A stretch of DNA of 12,175 nucleotides from DASYAN01 sp034431765 (GCA_034431765.1 DAOUDD010000097.1:1-12175), one strand, 5' to 3'; counted from the stretch's first letter, positions 1 to 6,716 are shown. Translations and numbers: made by a program. Notes: generated from the letters alone by a model not told the origin.

Positions 1-1
1 T

Positions 2-250
2 ATGAACCAGGCGCAGCAAGCAGCTTGTCCAGCGGCTACTGCCCAGCAACCAGTAGCAGCGAATGCACAACAGCCAGCCGCGACCAACGCTCAGCAGCCA
101 GCAGCGAATGCAGCGGCAACAACTGCAACACCTTGTCCTGCAACGACACCGGCTCAGCAGCCAGCTGCTAATACGCCTGCACAGCAGCAGCCGGCAGCAG
201 GAAATAATGCCGCTCCGCAGGCTCAACCTACAAGGACGCCATGGAAGTAG
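2..250 (+). CDS. 3' part of an Ala/Gln/Pro-rich low-complexity protein (5' end probably outside window)
   Basis: This reading frame is open from the left edge to a TAG stop at 248-250, so the Met at position 2 may be internal and the true start may lie upstream; no ribosome binding site can be checked. The 82 visible residues are almost entirely Ala, Gln, Pro, Asn and Thr. Variants of the heptad AQQPAAN recur about five times between residues 14 and 67, and the two Cys-Pro pairs (near residues 9 and 44) are the only other notable feature. No catalytic motif or membrane segment is visible. Such stretches are usually flexible linkers or C-terminal tails of exported proteins. The next gene, 123 bp downstream on the same strand, encodes a Tat-exported ferritin-like protein, so this could be the tail of a related secreted protein, but that is speculation. 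Function is not recognised. Confidence 0.5.
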   Translation: MNQAQQAACPAATAQQPVAANAQQPAATNAQQPAANAAATTATPCPATTPAQQPAANTPAQQQPAAGNNAAPQAQPTRTPWK

Positions 251-268
251 AAGTTCGCAGTAGAACTT

Positions 269-303
269 ACCATCAACCTCTTTTCAATGGAGAGGTTGAT
301 GGT
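269..303 (+). terminator. 12-bp perfect hairpin after the first gene, no U-tract
   Basis: ACCATCAACCTC at 269-280 is perfectly complementary to GAGGTTGATGGT at 292-303, with an 11-nt loop that can close by one or two further pairs (T281-A291, then a wobble). It begins 18 bp after the stop codon, where a terminator would be expected. It is followed by GGGGAGACA rather than a T run, so it is not a canonical Rho-independent terminator. It may instead protect the 3' end of the mRNA or attenuate read-through into the ferritin-like gene. Confidence 0.45.
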
Positions 304-373
304 GGGGAGACAGCAAAGACATTCACGCTCACTGTCATTGTACTAGAGAGTCTCAGAAAGGACTTATAGAATC

Positions 374-1102
374 ATGAACCACCAGCCACAACGTCGCACA
401 CTTTTGAAGGGAACCATCGCAGGAGTTGCGGGAGTCGCAGGCATTGCGGGAGGAGGGGCAACATACGCCTTCTTGCAGACAAACGCTGCCCATGCAAGCC
501 CTGCAGACAACCGTGAGGACAAGGCCAAGGCAATCAAAAACATTCTCAATATTGCCGCTACCGCCGAAGCGCTTGGAATCGTCTTCTATACCCAAGTTCT
601 ACAGCACGCGGACAGACTGGAATTGAATGATGTTGCTCGCCGCGATTTTAAGGCAGCACAGATCGAGGAGGTGCTACACCTGCAATTCCTGTTGAAGCAG
701 GGTGCGAAGCTTCTAACAAACACCTTTAGCTTCCCCAATAGCGAAGAGACATTTATGCGCTTTGAAAACATGATCAAGGTCCAGCAGCTCCTTGAGACTG
801 CTTTCACTGCCGCCTATATGGCTGCTGCGAAAGAGTTCGCAATGTTGGGTCGCCCGGATCTGGTGCTCATAGCCACGCAGATTGGAACAGTGGAGGCGGA
901 GCATCGCGCGGTTGGTCGCTGTGTTGGCAAGATGACGCCAGCAAACAATCAGGCCTTCTCTCCTGCTCTGCTGAAGAGAGTCGCTGATGCACCTATGTTC
1001 CTTAAAAACAATGGCTTCCTAACACCGAAGAAGGGGAACAGCTATATGCACCACTGGCCTTCCATGCAGGGTGATGAGGTAGGCATGCGCAATCCTAGCT
1101 AA
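374..1102 (+). CDS. Tat-exported ferritin-like (diiron-type four-helix) protein
   Basis: 242 aa. The N-terminus is a Tat signal: twin Arg at 7-8 in QRRTLLKG, a Gly/Ala-rich hydrophobic stretch at 14-34, and an Ala-His-Ala cleavage site near residue 41, so the protein should be exported folded. The mature part, about 50-180, is helical and carries the spaced acidic and His residues of ferritin-like four-helix bundles: E65 (helix 1), E99-x-x-H102 (helix 2), E141 (helix 3) and E174-x-x-H177 (helix 4). These are the ligands expected for a carboxylate-bridged diiron site. It best fits the Ferritin_2 group of exported ferritin-like proteins, whose physiological roles (often desiccation or oxidative stress) are poorly established. 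The C-terminal 60 residues are less diagnostic. The start at 374 is favoured because it places the Tat motif at the N-terminus and has AAAGGA at 357-362, although at an 11-nt spacing. A strong terminator follows, so the transcript ends here. Confidence 0.85.
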   Translation: MNHQPQRRTLLKGTIAGVAGVAGIAGGGATYAFLQTNAAHASPADNREDKAKAIKNILNIAATAEALGIVFYTQVLQHADRLELNDVARRDFKAAQIEEVLHLQFLLKQGAKLLTNTFSFPNSEETFMRFENMIKVQQLLETAFTAAYMAAAKEFAMLGRPDLVLIATQIGTVEAEHRAVGRCVGKMTPANNQAFSPALLKRVADAPMFLKNNGFLTPKKGNSYMHHWPSMQGDEVGMRNPS

Positions 1103-1166
1103 GTATGTGGGTGGTAAGCGTACCTGAATTAAAGCCCATCATACAACTTCTTTGCTCCTGATCTTG

Positions 1167-1202
1167 AAGGACCGTTTGTTTAACAAGCGGTCCTTCTTTT
1201 TT
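1167..1202 (+). terminator. Rho-independent terminator of the ferritin-like gene
   Basis: AAGGACCGTTTG at 1167-1178 pairs with 1184-1195 as a 12-bp stem with one G-U wobble and a 5-nt loop. It is followed at once by C and six T residues (1197-1202). It lies 64 bp after the stop of the ferritin-like gene and is the clearest terminator in the window. Confidence 0.92.
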
Positions 1203-1535
1203 GCCCTAGTGAACGCGCTGTGCAAGTTCTCACGAGCAGGCTGCTACGAACCGTTGGATATATAGGTATGGAAGCAGAGCATTTTATTGGTGTCTCGTCG
1301 GTAGAAGTTTTGCGAACAGTAGTGATCAGCGATTTCGTCTTTCTCGATTCTAACAGCCAGAGTATCCTGCTATATGTCGGAGATGGTGCGGTAGAACTGT
1401 AGTCATTAGAGGCTTATACACTACGTCCTGTATTTCAAGACCAGTAAGTTAATCGTATTGACCCTCTTTAAAAAGTTTGTGATGCCTTGTCTGAAGAGAT
1501 TACTAAAAGTGCAGAGTAGGGGGAGGTGATTAAAC
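1203..1535. other. Intergenic region without a supported gene
   Basis: About 330 bp between the terminator of the rightward ferritin-like gene and that of the leftward DUF4383 gene. A GTG-initiated frame of 60 codons (1220-1402) crosses it, but it has no Shine-Dalgarno site, begins 18 bp after a terminator T-run and encodes nothing recognisable. No RNA gene or repeat was seen. Confidence 0.6.
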
Positions 1536-1566
1536 GAAAAGAAGGTGGAGCAATACAACTCCACCC
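1536..1566 (-). terminator. Rho-independent terminator of the DUF4383 gene (reads leftward)
   Basis: GGTGGAG (1544-1550) and CTCCACC (1559-1565) form a 7-bp GC-rich stem with an 8-nt loop. Read on the minus strand the stem is followed by TTCTTTTC, a U-rich tract. It lies 15 bp past the stop of the leftward gene. The plus-strand flank is also T/C-rich, so it may act weakly in both directions. Confidence 0.75.
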
Positions 1567-1580
1567 TCTCTTTATCATCA

Positions 1581-2009
1581 TTAGGCGCTTGGTGTTGGAG
1601 TCGGGCTTGTGCCACGTGTGATTGACTCGTTGAGGACGAAACCAACGACAGCAGCAACAACACCAACGATCAGGTGCAGCACATGGTCAGCAGCGTTGAC
1701 GTGCATCAGTCCGAGCAACAGCTTCGCGGGCCCATTGCCAAAGTAGAGCGCCGGGATGAAACCCGCAAGTGCAACAAGAATATAGACAATACCGAAAACC
1801 TGGTTGAAGAGACGAGACCAGCCTGTAAAGACCGATGCGAGGGCTGCAATACCTGTGATAAGATGTACCAGGTTATGCACCAGATCTACGTCAAATCCTA
1901 ACAAACTGCCAGGGTTCATACTTGCTGAGGCGAAGAAACCGAGAATTCCGATCAGAGTAAACACGACACCGATGGCCAGTGCAACAATTCTGTTCGCTGT
2001 CCAGAGCAT
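1581..2009 (-). CDS. DUF4383 family four-helix integral membrane protein
   Basis: 142 aa. Four hydrophobic segments are visible at about 6-27, 44-62, 69-90 and 108-127, so this is a small polytopic membrane protein. The second segment begins N46-x-x-H49-L-x-x-G and the fourth D108-H-x-x-H112-L-x-x-G. This pairing of His-containing motifs at the starts of TM2 and TM4 is characteristic of DUF4383 proteins. The tail after residue 131 is Ser/Thr/Pro-rich. The molecular function of the family is not known; the buried histidines could bind metal or cofactor, but that is inference. The start is set at 2009 because AAGGAG sits 6 nt upstream (complement of 2016-2021). The frame continues upstream for 14 codons to another ATG without a ribosome binding site. 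The gene is monocistronic: divergent from the dehydratase gene and closed by its own terminator. Confidence 0.87.
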   Translation of the reverse strand: MLWTANRIVALAIGVVFTLIGILGFFASASMNPGSLLGFDVDLVHNLVHLITGIAALASVFTGWSRLFNQVFGIVYILVALAGFIPALYFGNGPAKLLLGLMHVNAADHVLHLIVGVVAAVVGFVLNESITRGTSPTPTPSA

Positions 2010-2345
2010 ATTTTTCTCCTTAAAAAACAATACAAAAACAGTGGTTTCCACAGGTTAGAGAGACTTTTGTAAATTCTCTTCCTAGATAATGGTACGTTCT
2101 ATCTGTTCATCTGGATACAGATATAGCTCATCCTTTTTAACTTTCAAATTCTACTCTCGAACTCATCAATACTTCAAGTTTGATCTCTGTAGAAGCGTTG
2201 CATTCTATATTACGCCTGTACGAGGAGAGCAGATTACCTTGAGTTTTTGGGCTGAACCAGAGATTGACGCGGTTTTCTTGACGCGTCCCTTACAATGAAA
2301 ATCAAAATCTTCTAAACGGGAGAAAACTCTTTGCGAGGTACATAT
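2010..2345. promoter_or_regulatory. Divergent intergenic region with a TTGACGCG direct repeat
   Basis: 336 bp separate the leftward DUF4383 gene from the rightward dehydratase gene, so promoters for both should lie here. Near the dehydratase side, TTGACGCG occurs twice as an exact 8-bp direct repeat at 2264-2271 and 2278-2285, 14 bp apart. TACAAT at 2291-2296 resembles a -10 box but is 21 bp from the first TTGACG and only 7 bp from the second, so no correctly spaced promoter can be assigned. GAGGT at 2335-2339, 6 nt before the ATG, is the dehydratase ribosome binding site. A 69-codon frame at 2089-2298 looks spurious. Confidence 0.4.
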
Positions 2346-3431
2346 ATGCGTGTACTGGTGACGGGAGGGGCTGGCTTTATCGGCAGTAACTTTGTACGTT
2401 CCCTGGTGACCTCTTACCCTACTTATGAGGTTGTTATTCTAGACCGATTGACGTATGCTGGTAATTTGCATAACCTTTCATCTCTGCTCCATGAACAACG
2501 TTGTTCATTTGTTCAAGGCGATATCTGTGATGAGCGCCTTGTCGCGAATTGTATGCAAGAATGTGATGCTGTTGTACATTTTGCTGCTGAAACACATGTT
2601 GATCGCTCGTTATTGAATGCGCAGGATTTCCTGACGACAAATGTGCAGGGGACGTATGTGTTATTGGAAGCAGCGCGGCGCTCTTCTATCCAGCGCTTTC
2701 TGCACATCTCCACTGATGAGGTCTATGGAAATGCGCAATCACCTGAGGGTAGCAGTCGCCCATCACTGGAGACAGATGCTCTGCGTCCTCTCTCTCCGTA
2801 TGCGGCAAGTAAAGTGGGAGCAGATACGCTGGCGTTTTCATATTGGGCTGCTCATGGTCTCCCGGTCGTGATTACGCGTTGTAGCAACAATTATGGCCCA
2901 TATCAATATCCTGAGAAACAGATTCCTCTCTTTATTCTCAACGCACTTGAAGACCGGCCGTTACCTATATATGGCGATGGAAAGCATTCTCGAGATTGGA
3001 TTCATGTAGATGATCATATCGCAGCACTCGACCTACTCCTCCATGCAGATGAGCGTCTCGTTGTTGGTGAAACGTTCAATGTTGGTAGTAATGAAGAACG
3101 TACAACACTACAAAACGCCCGTGCTATTCTTGCATACCTGGGAAAATCAACTGAACTGTTGCGCATTGTAGAGGATCGCTCGGGCCATGTGCGCCGTCAT
3201 GCTGTGGATACAGCGAAGCTGCAGCAACGTTTTGCATGGCAACCACGTATCACGTTCTCGACAGGACTACAGCAGACAATCGAATGGTATATGTCCCATC
3301 CCGACTGGATAGCATCCGTCAAGGCGAGCCGAAACGAATTTCTACAAAAAGCCCTCTATCTATTTCAGTATCCTGAAAGCGGACCGAACTGCACACAATT
3401 TGGAGATGCTCACCAGACTACCTCTCAGTAG
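2346..3431 (+). CDS. rfbB: dTDP-glucose 4,6-dehydratase (RmlB/RfbB type)
   Basis: 361 aa extended short-chain dehydrogenase/reductase. It converts dTDP-D-glucose to dTDP-4-keto-6-deoxy-D-glucose, the committed step toward dTDP-L-rhamnose and other deoxysugars. The NAD-binding loop GGAGFIGSN spans residues 7-15. The catalytic T123-D124-E125 in ISTDEVYG is the signature acid/base pair of the 4,6-dehydratases, and Y152-x-x-x-K156 is the SDR catalytic dyad. NNYGPYQYPEK at 181-191 and the RDWIHVDDH segment near 216-224 are family hallmarks. The usual DRPGHDRRYAID motif is here DRSGHVRRHAVD (277-288), with Pro to Ser and Asp to Val changes. The last ~40 residues extend past the usual conserved end. 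The ATG at 2346 is chosen because GAGGT precedes it by 6 nt and the nucleotide-binding strand begins at once; an in-frame TTG at 2331 is less likely. No rmlA, rmlC or rmlD gene is adjacent, so the precise deoxysugar route cannot be inferred. Confidence 0.9.
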   Translation: MRVLVTGGAGFIGSNFVRSLVTSYPTYEVVILDRLTYAGNLHNLSSLLHEQRCSFVQGDICDERLVANCMQECDAVVHFAAETHVDRSLLNAQDFLTTNVQGTYVLLEAARRSSIQRFLHISTDEVYGNAQSPEGSSRPSLETDALRPLSPYAASKVGADTLAFSYWAAHGLPVVITRCSNNYGPYQYPEKQIPLFILNALEDRPLPIYGDGKHSRDWIHVDDHIAALDLLLHADERLVVGETFNVGSNEERTTLQNARAILAYLGKSTELLRIVEDRSGHVRRHAVDTAKLQQRFAWQPRITFSTGLQQTIEWYMSHPDWIASVKASRNEFLQKALYLFQYPESGPNCTQFGDAHQTTSQ

Positions 3432-3627
3432 CAGTACTGTACTGGCGTATCTCGAAAAGGTCAAGTGATTTTGCAGCAGGTGTAGCATCGTCGTTGCAAA
3501 TCACCGTATAAGTATGTGCAACAACAGCCCTTTCTGCGAAATTCCGAAATTTTCCTCTTTTTCCTCTAGTCGCTTGCTTCTGCTTATGTTACACTAAGGG
3601 AAAAAGAAGATAAATGTACAATACTAA

Positions 3628-3693
3628 GATCTTCTGCGAAAACCAACGCCGCTTGAGGCGGCTCGTGCTCCGCACTCAGGTTTTCGGAAAATC
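3628..3693. ncRNA. Candidate three-way-junction RNA or cruciform element
   Basis: The outer stem pairs CGAAAACC (3637-3644) with GGTTTTCG (3679-3686), eight perfect pairs. Past a 2-nt bulge it extends with GATCTTC (3628-3634) against GAAAATC (3687-3693), six of seven pairing. Inside are two separate hairpins: GCCGC/GCGGC with a TTGAG loop (3648-3662) and GTGC/GCAC with a TCC loop (3665-3675), joined by 2-3 nt linkers. The multibranch geometry is unlikely to arise by chance in a 66-nt stretch. The family is not recognised; it could be a cis-acting leader, a small RNA or a mobile palindromic element. Orientation is undetermined. Confidence 0.4.
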
Positions 3694-3700
3694 AGTAAAC

Positions 3701-3813
3701 TGCATTCAGAAATGATGCTGCGCAAGCTTGTTGCCCGATACAAAGGCTACACTTGTCGCTGGCTGCACTCATGCACCAGAATGGAAGTGGCTAACTCTAC
3801 TCATCTGAATGTA
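3701..3813. repeat. Long-range inverted repeat before the leader ORF
   Basis: TGCATTCAGA (3701-3710) pairs with TCTGAATGTA (3804-3813), ten pairs including one G-U, with a 93-nt interval. The right arm ends inside the AAGG site (3813-3816) that could serve the 30-codon ORF at 3826. If the RNA folds, it could therefore affect access to that site. The interval contains a smaller TGCA-CTCA-TGCA palindrome. Confidence 0.3.
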
Positions 3814-3825
3814 AGGTAATATCTA

Positions 3826-3918
3826 ATGAGGAAAGGAGCAGCGGTGCATCTTCTTCAAGGGAGGCGCAGACAGATCTGTCGCAAGCGTACTTACGCACTG
3901 CACAAAGCGAACCTATGA
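3826..3918 (+). CDS. Possible 30-aa basic leader ORF, stop overlapping the pseudokinase start
   Basis: An ATG at 3826 opens 30 codons ending in TGA at 3916-3918. The stop overlaps the ATG of the pseudokinase gene as ATGA (3915-3918), the classic arrangement for translational coupling. AAGG at 3813-3816 lies 9 nt before the ATG. An in-frame GTG at 3844 is preceded by a stronger AAAGGAG (3832-3838) at 5 nt and would give 24 residues. The pseudokinase ATG itself has no Shine-Dalgarno site, so termination of this ORF next to it would explain how it is translated. The peptide is strongly basic: roughly ten Arg/Lys, three of them consecutive at 13-15. No family is recognised. It could be a chance ORF. 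Confidence 0.35.
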   Translation: MRKGAAVHLLQGRRRQICRKRTYALHKANL

Positions 3919-5594
3919 GTGAAACATTTCGCGATTATCAACTGCTACGACAGATTGCTAGAAAGAAGTCGAGCAGTCTCTATCTTGCACAGCATGCCCA
4001 ACAGTCATCTGTGCGGATGGTTATTAAAGTATTTGATACGATAAGTCTGGATCATGAGCAAGCACGGGAAGCTTTTCTGCATGAGCTTGCTTTCTATAAA
4101 CAGCTTAGACATCCGCACGTGCTCCCGCTTATAGAAGGGGACATTGAGCATGGGCATCCGTATATTGTACAACCTTACATAGCTTTCGGTTCATTATATA
4201 GTCGTGTGACGCATCAACCTATGAAGAATCTACCTTACGAGCAGGCTTTGCAACTGCTTGAGCAGATAGGGGAAGGGCTTGCTCATGCCCACGCCTGGGG
4301 CATTCTCCACGCCAATCTCAAACCAGAAAACGTGCTGCTAACAGAGGACGTTTCTCCTCTGCTGACTGATTTTCATCTTGCCAACACTATCGACACAACT
4401 CTTCCAGGATATCGCCCTGATTCTCGTACCGCATGCTATATGGCACCAGAACGCTTTTCGGGTAAAGCTTCAAAAGAGAGCGATCAGTACGCCCTTGGCT
4501 GTATCGCCTATGAACTCTTAACCGGAGTCCCTCCTTTTACAGCGGCGTCTCTGACAACCTGGCGCTCCCGACATACAAGTGAGATGCCCGCTCCACTTAC
4601 TGCACACGTTCCAGATCTTCCTGTATCGGTCAATAACGCTGTTTTACGCACACTGGCAAAAGATCCTGCCGAGCGCTATCCTACCCTGCTCGATTTTCTT
4701 GAAGTTATTCATAACGCTATCATTCCCGTGCCATCTTCTGCGAATGCTGCAACAGAGGTGGTGGTGGAAACAGCGCATCAACCAGTGCTGCAAGATCTAC
4801 CTGAGCAAGAAGAGAACCAGGCAGGAGAAACTATCTTTTCTCCTCAATCTGTACCTGTTACCAGTATCCCCGAAGATATTTTTGCTTTCAATCAGGATGC
4901 TCAAGAGACTGAAATACCGGGTATAAGTTCTAGCACTGCTGCAACACCTCTCTTTTTTCAGAATAGTATAGAGCAGGAAGCGCGTAAAAACAGAACATCA
5001 GTTTTGCCAGTTTCCGTTCTCAGGAGGCCAACGCGTGCTGTCTGGTTGCTGGTCTCTCTTTTGTGTTTATTCATTGGTAGTGCTGTAGCAATTCCTCGTC
5101 TGTTTTCGTCTCAACAGATACCGGTACAGGCGAGCGGTAAGCGTCCTGTTTCAGCGTCTTCGACAAGAACACAAGTTGCCCAAGTTCCTGAGGCTACAGC
5201 AACGGCTGCTCCGACAGCGACGAGTACGCCAACTCCTACAAACAGTATAGAGTCGCAGGCGCAAGAGGAAGCTCCAGCGGAGCAACCTGCTCCAGCACCG
5301 GCAGTTCCACCGGTTTACAATCCTCCTCCTGTTCAGGCAGGGCCTCGACCAACACAACCACCGGCTCCAGCGCCAACGAGAGCACCTCAGCCGCCACCGC
5401 CGGCTCCAGCGCCAACGAGAGCGCCTCAGCCGCCACCGCCGGCTCCAGCACCAACACAGGCTCCGCCGCCACCAGCTCCGACGCCAGTGTCAACACCTAC
5501 GCCAGTGGTAACACCGCCACCACCAACAGCGACATCGGTACCAACGTCAACTCCTACACCGAAACCGACACCATCGGCAACAGCAACGCCATAA
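3915..5594 (+). CDS. Membrane-anchored Ser/Thr protein kinase-like protein, probable pseudokinase
   Basis: 559 aa. Residues 8-270 form a Hanks-type kinase fold. K38 (beta3, MVIKVF), E57 (alphaC), N139, D152 (DFG Asp, here DFH), A177-P178-E179 and D190 (alphaF) are all present. Two key elements are lost: the glycine-rich loop near 14-27 has no glycine, and the catalytic HRD is H132-A133-N134, so the base Asp is Asn (codon AAT at 4314-4316). ATP may still bind, but normal phosphotransfer is unlikely. Residues 271-372 are acidic and disordered. A single TM helix lies at ~375-393, then an extracytoplasmic Pro/Ala/Thr stalk to the C-terminus with three 13-residue repeats (482-520). Expected topology is kinase domain inside, stalk outside, perhaps reaching the cell wall. 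The start overlaps the stop of a small upstream ORF and has no Shine-Dalgarno site of its own. The next gene follows after 50 bp, so the two are probably co-transcribed. Confidence 0.88.
   Translation: MSETFRDYQLLRQIARKKSSSLYLAQHAQQSSVRMVIKVFDTISLDHEQAREAFLHELAFYKQLRHPHVLPLIEGDIEHGHPYIVQPYIAFGSLYSRVTHQPMKNLPYEQALQLLEQIGEGLAHAHAWGILHANLKPENVLLTEDVSPLLTDFHLANTIDTTLPGYRPDSRTACYMAPERFSGKASKESDQYALGCIAYELLTGVPPFTAASLTTWRSRHTSEMPAPLTAHVPDLPVSVNNAVLRTLAKDPAERYPTLLDFLEVIHNAIIPVPSSANAATEVVVETAHQPVLQDLPEQEENQAGETIFSPQSVPVTSIPEDIFAFNQDAQETEIPGISSSTAATPLFFQNSIEQEARKNRTSVLPVSVLRRPTRAVWLLVSLLCLFIGSAVAIPRLFSSQQIPVQASGKRPVSASSTRTQVAQVPEATATAAPTATSTPTPTNSIESQAQEEAPAEQPAPAPAVPPVYNPPPVQAGPRPTQPPAPAPTRAPQPPPPAPAPTRAPQPPPPAPAPTQAPPPPAPTPVSTPTPVVTPPPPTATSVPTSTPTPKPTPSATATP
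5358..5474 (+). repeat. Three tandem 39-bp coding repeats (13-aa Pro/Ala units)
   Basis: The pseudokinase stalk contains three consecutive 13-residue units: PPAPAPTRAPQPP, the same again, then PPAPAPTQAPPPP (residues 482-520). The DNA units are nearly identical, which suggests recent expansion by slippage or unequal recombination. Copy number is likely to vary between strains. Confidence 0.85.
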
Positions 5595-5644
5595 CGCCTA
5601 TAGTGCTATGATCACTGTCGCGCTTTTATTTGGAGGTTTTTACA

Positions 5645-6688
5645 ATGAGTGCTCATCGGCAAGGGGGCTACGGCGAGATGAAGCTGTTGCTGAGGAGGAG
5701 CATGATTGCTACTGCTCTGCTTGCATTGCTCCCACTGCTTGCTATCGGCTCTTTTGCTTCGCTGCAACTTGCCGGTGCAGCAGCAATCCCGGTGCTTCTC
5801 CTGACAATTTTTTCTCTAATCGGCGTTTGCCTTGGTATGCTGGTAATTCATGATCGCTTCCAGAATAAAATCAGCCAGCACTTCAATACTGTCCTCGATC
5901 CTTCTTATAGTGCAACCGCACTTGCGGAGCACAATGCTGTTGCCTCTGCTCAGGAAGAGGATCAGCGGAAAAACACTCTGGCTCGTGCTCTGGCACGAGT
6001 ACGCTCCTCTGCCGGAATCGCGCAGGGTATGGCACAGTCTGTAGAGTATAGCGCCCAAATCTCTACACAACTCCATCAGTTACAGACAAAGGCGCAGGAG
6101 GAGCTTGCTCTTTGTCAGAAAAACTTGCTCACTGCTCAACAGACGCAAGAGTTGCAATATACTATTGCTTCAGACCTCTCGTCGTTACAACAAGAAGTGC
6201 AGAAAGCACTTCAGAGTATCCAGCGCCTCAGCGAACAATTTGCCTCTATCAGTGATCGTGCACAACGGATGCGCCATCTTGCCGAGCAAGTCAACACACT
6301 TTCTCGTCATCCCCTACTGCAAGGACAGGTCGCACAGTTAACATATTCCGCTGATTTGACAGCCCTTTTTGCTCAGATTCAGTCCTGTGCTCAAGCAAGC
6401 TCTCAGTGTGCTATACAGGTAACGGAGAGTGTGGAGACAATCGAGTCTGGTACGCATCGGGTGGCTGTTGCTTTACAGAAGAGCGCCCATTCTGCCACGC
6501 ATAAGGCTCATTCTGCTCAGGAGATCGGGCAATATCTTCAGATGCTCTCTACCGGCTGTGCAGAGCGGGTGGAACAATGTGAAGCGCTGCTAGAGATTGT
6601 GCAAAAACAGGTAAGTGCCAGTGACGCTCTTGCTTTGACGCTGGCACACCTGATTGAGGAAAGAACAGGGCATGGTCGGGTGCGCTAA
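5645..6688 (+). CDS. Two-helix membrane protein with a degenerate MCP-like cytoplasmic coiled coil
   Basis: 347 aa. Two TM helices, ~20-43 and ~48-69, are joined by a very short loop, so almost no sensory domain faces outside. Residues 100-335 are Gln/Ala/Leu/Ser-rich and predicted to be long coiled-coil helices. The segment around 191-226 (SIQRLSEQ, then LAEQVNTLSRHPLLQ) matches in spacing the AEQTNLLALNAAIE signalling tip of methyl-accepting chemotaxis proteins, but most tip residues are replaced, so binding to CheA/CheW is doubtful. No clear HAMP domain follows TM2. The ATG at 5645 is preceded by GGAGG (5632-5636) at 8 nt; the frame's upstream TTG at 5630 is rejected for lack of a ribosome binding site. 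It is probably the second gene of an operon with the pseudokinase 50 bp upstream. The likely role is a membrane signalling or scaffold partner; the MCP relation is suggestive rather than certain. Confidence 0.7.
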   Translation: MSAHRQGGYGEMKLLLRRSMIATALLALLPLLAIGSFASLQLAGAAAIPVLLLTIFSLIGVCLGMLVIHDRFQNKISQHFNTVLDPSYSATALAEHNAVASAQEEDQRKNTLARALARVRSSAGIAQGMAQSVEYSAQISTQLHQLQTKAQEELALCQKNLLTAQQTQELQYTIASDLSSLQQEVQKALQSIQRLSEQFASISDRAQRMRHLAEQVNTLSRHPLLQGQVAQLTYSADLTALFAQIQSCAQASSQCAIQVTESVETIESGTHRVAVALQKSAHSATHKAHSAQEIGQYLQMLSTGCAERVEQCEALLEIVQKQVSASDALALTLAHLIEERTGHGRVR

Positions 6689-6716
6689 TTATTACCTCTC
6701 CATATCTCTCTACTGA

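Larger units (their letters stand above)
3432..3825. other. Structured intergenic region upstream of the pseudokinase cluster
   Basis: Nearly 400 bp without a recognisable protein gene. It holds an extended -10-like site (TGT then TACACT, hexamer at 3590-3595, with no good -35 box), a 66-nt three-way-junction fold (3628-3693), and the two arms of a long-range inverted repeat (3701-3710 and 3804-3813). No terminator with a T-run is seen after the dehydratase gene. Confidence 0.5.

Noticed and set aside
1220..1402. 60-codon frame with a GTG start
   Set aside because: No ribosome binding site, starts just after a terminator T-run, and the product resembles nothing known.
2264..2296. TTGACG to TACAAT as the dehydratase promoter
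   Set aside because: The spacers are 21 bp and 7 bp, both outside the workable range for a standard promoter.
2089..2298. 69-codon frame in the divergent intergenic region
   Set aside because: No Shine-Dalgarno site, composition unlike neighbouring genes, and it overlaps the expected promoter region of the dehydratase gene.
5358..5474. Tandem repeats considered as a CRISPR-like array
   Set aside because: The units are contiguous without unique spacers, keep reading frame and encode Pro/Ala residues.
5236..5496. Leftward frame rich in Leu, Ala and Glu inside the kinase stalk
   Set aside because: It is the complement of the Pro/Ala codon repeats on the coding strand, a compositional shadow.
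6689..6716. Bidirectional terminator between the convergent genes
   Set aside because: Only a short AT-rich partial palindrome is present; no stable stem with a T-run could be drawn.
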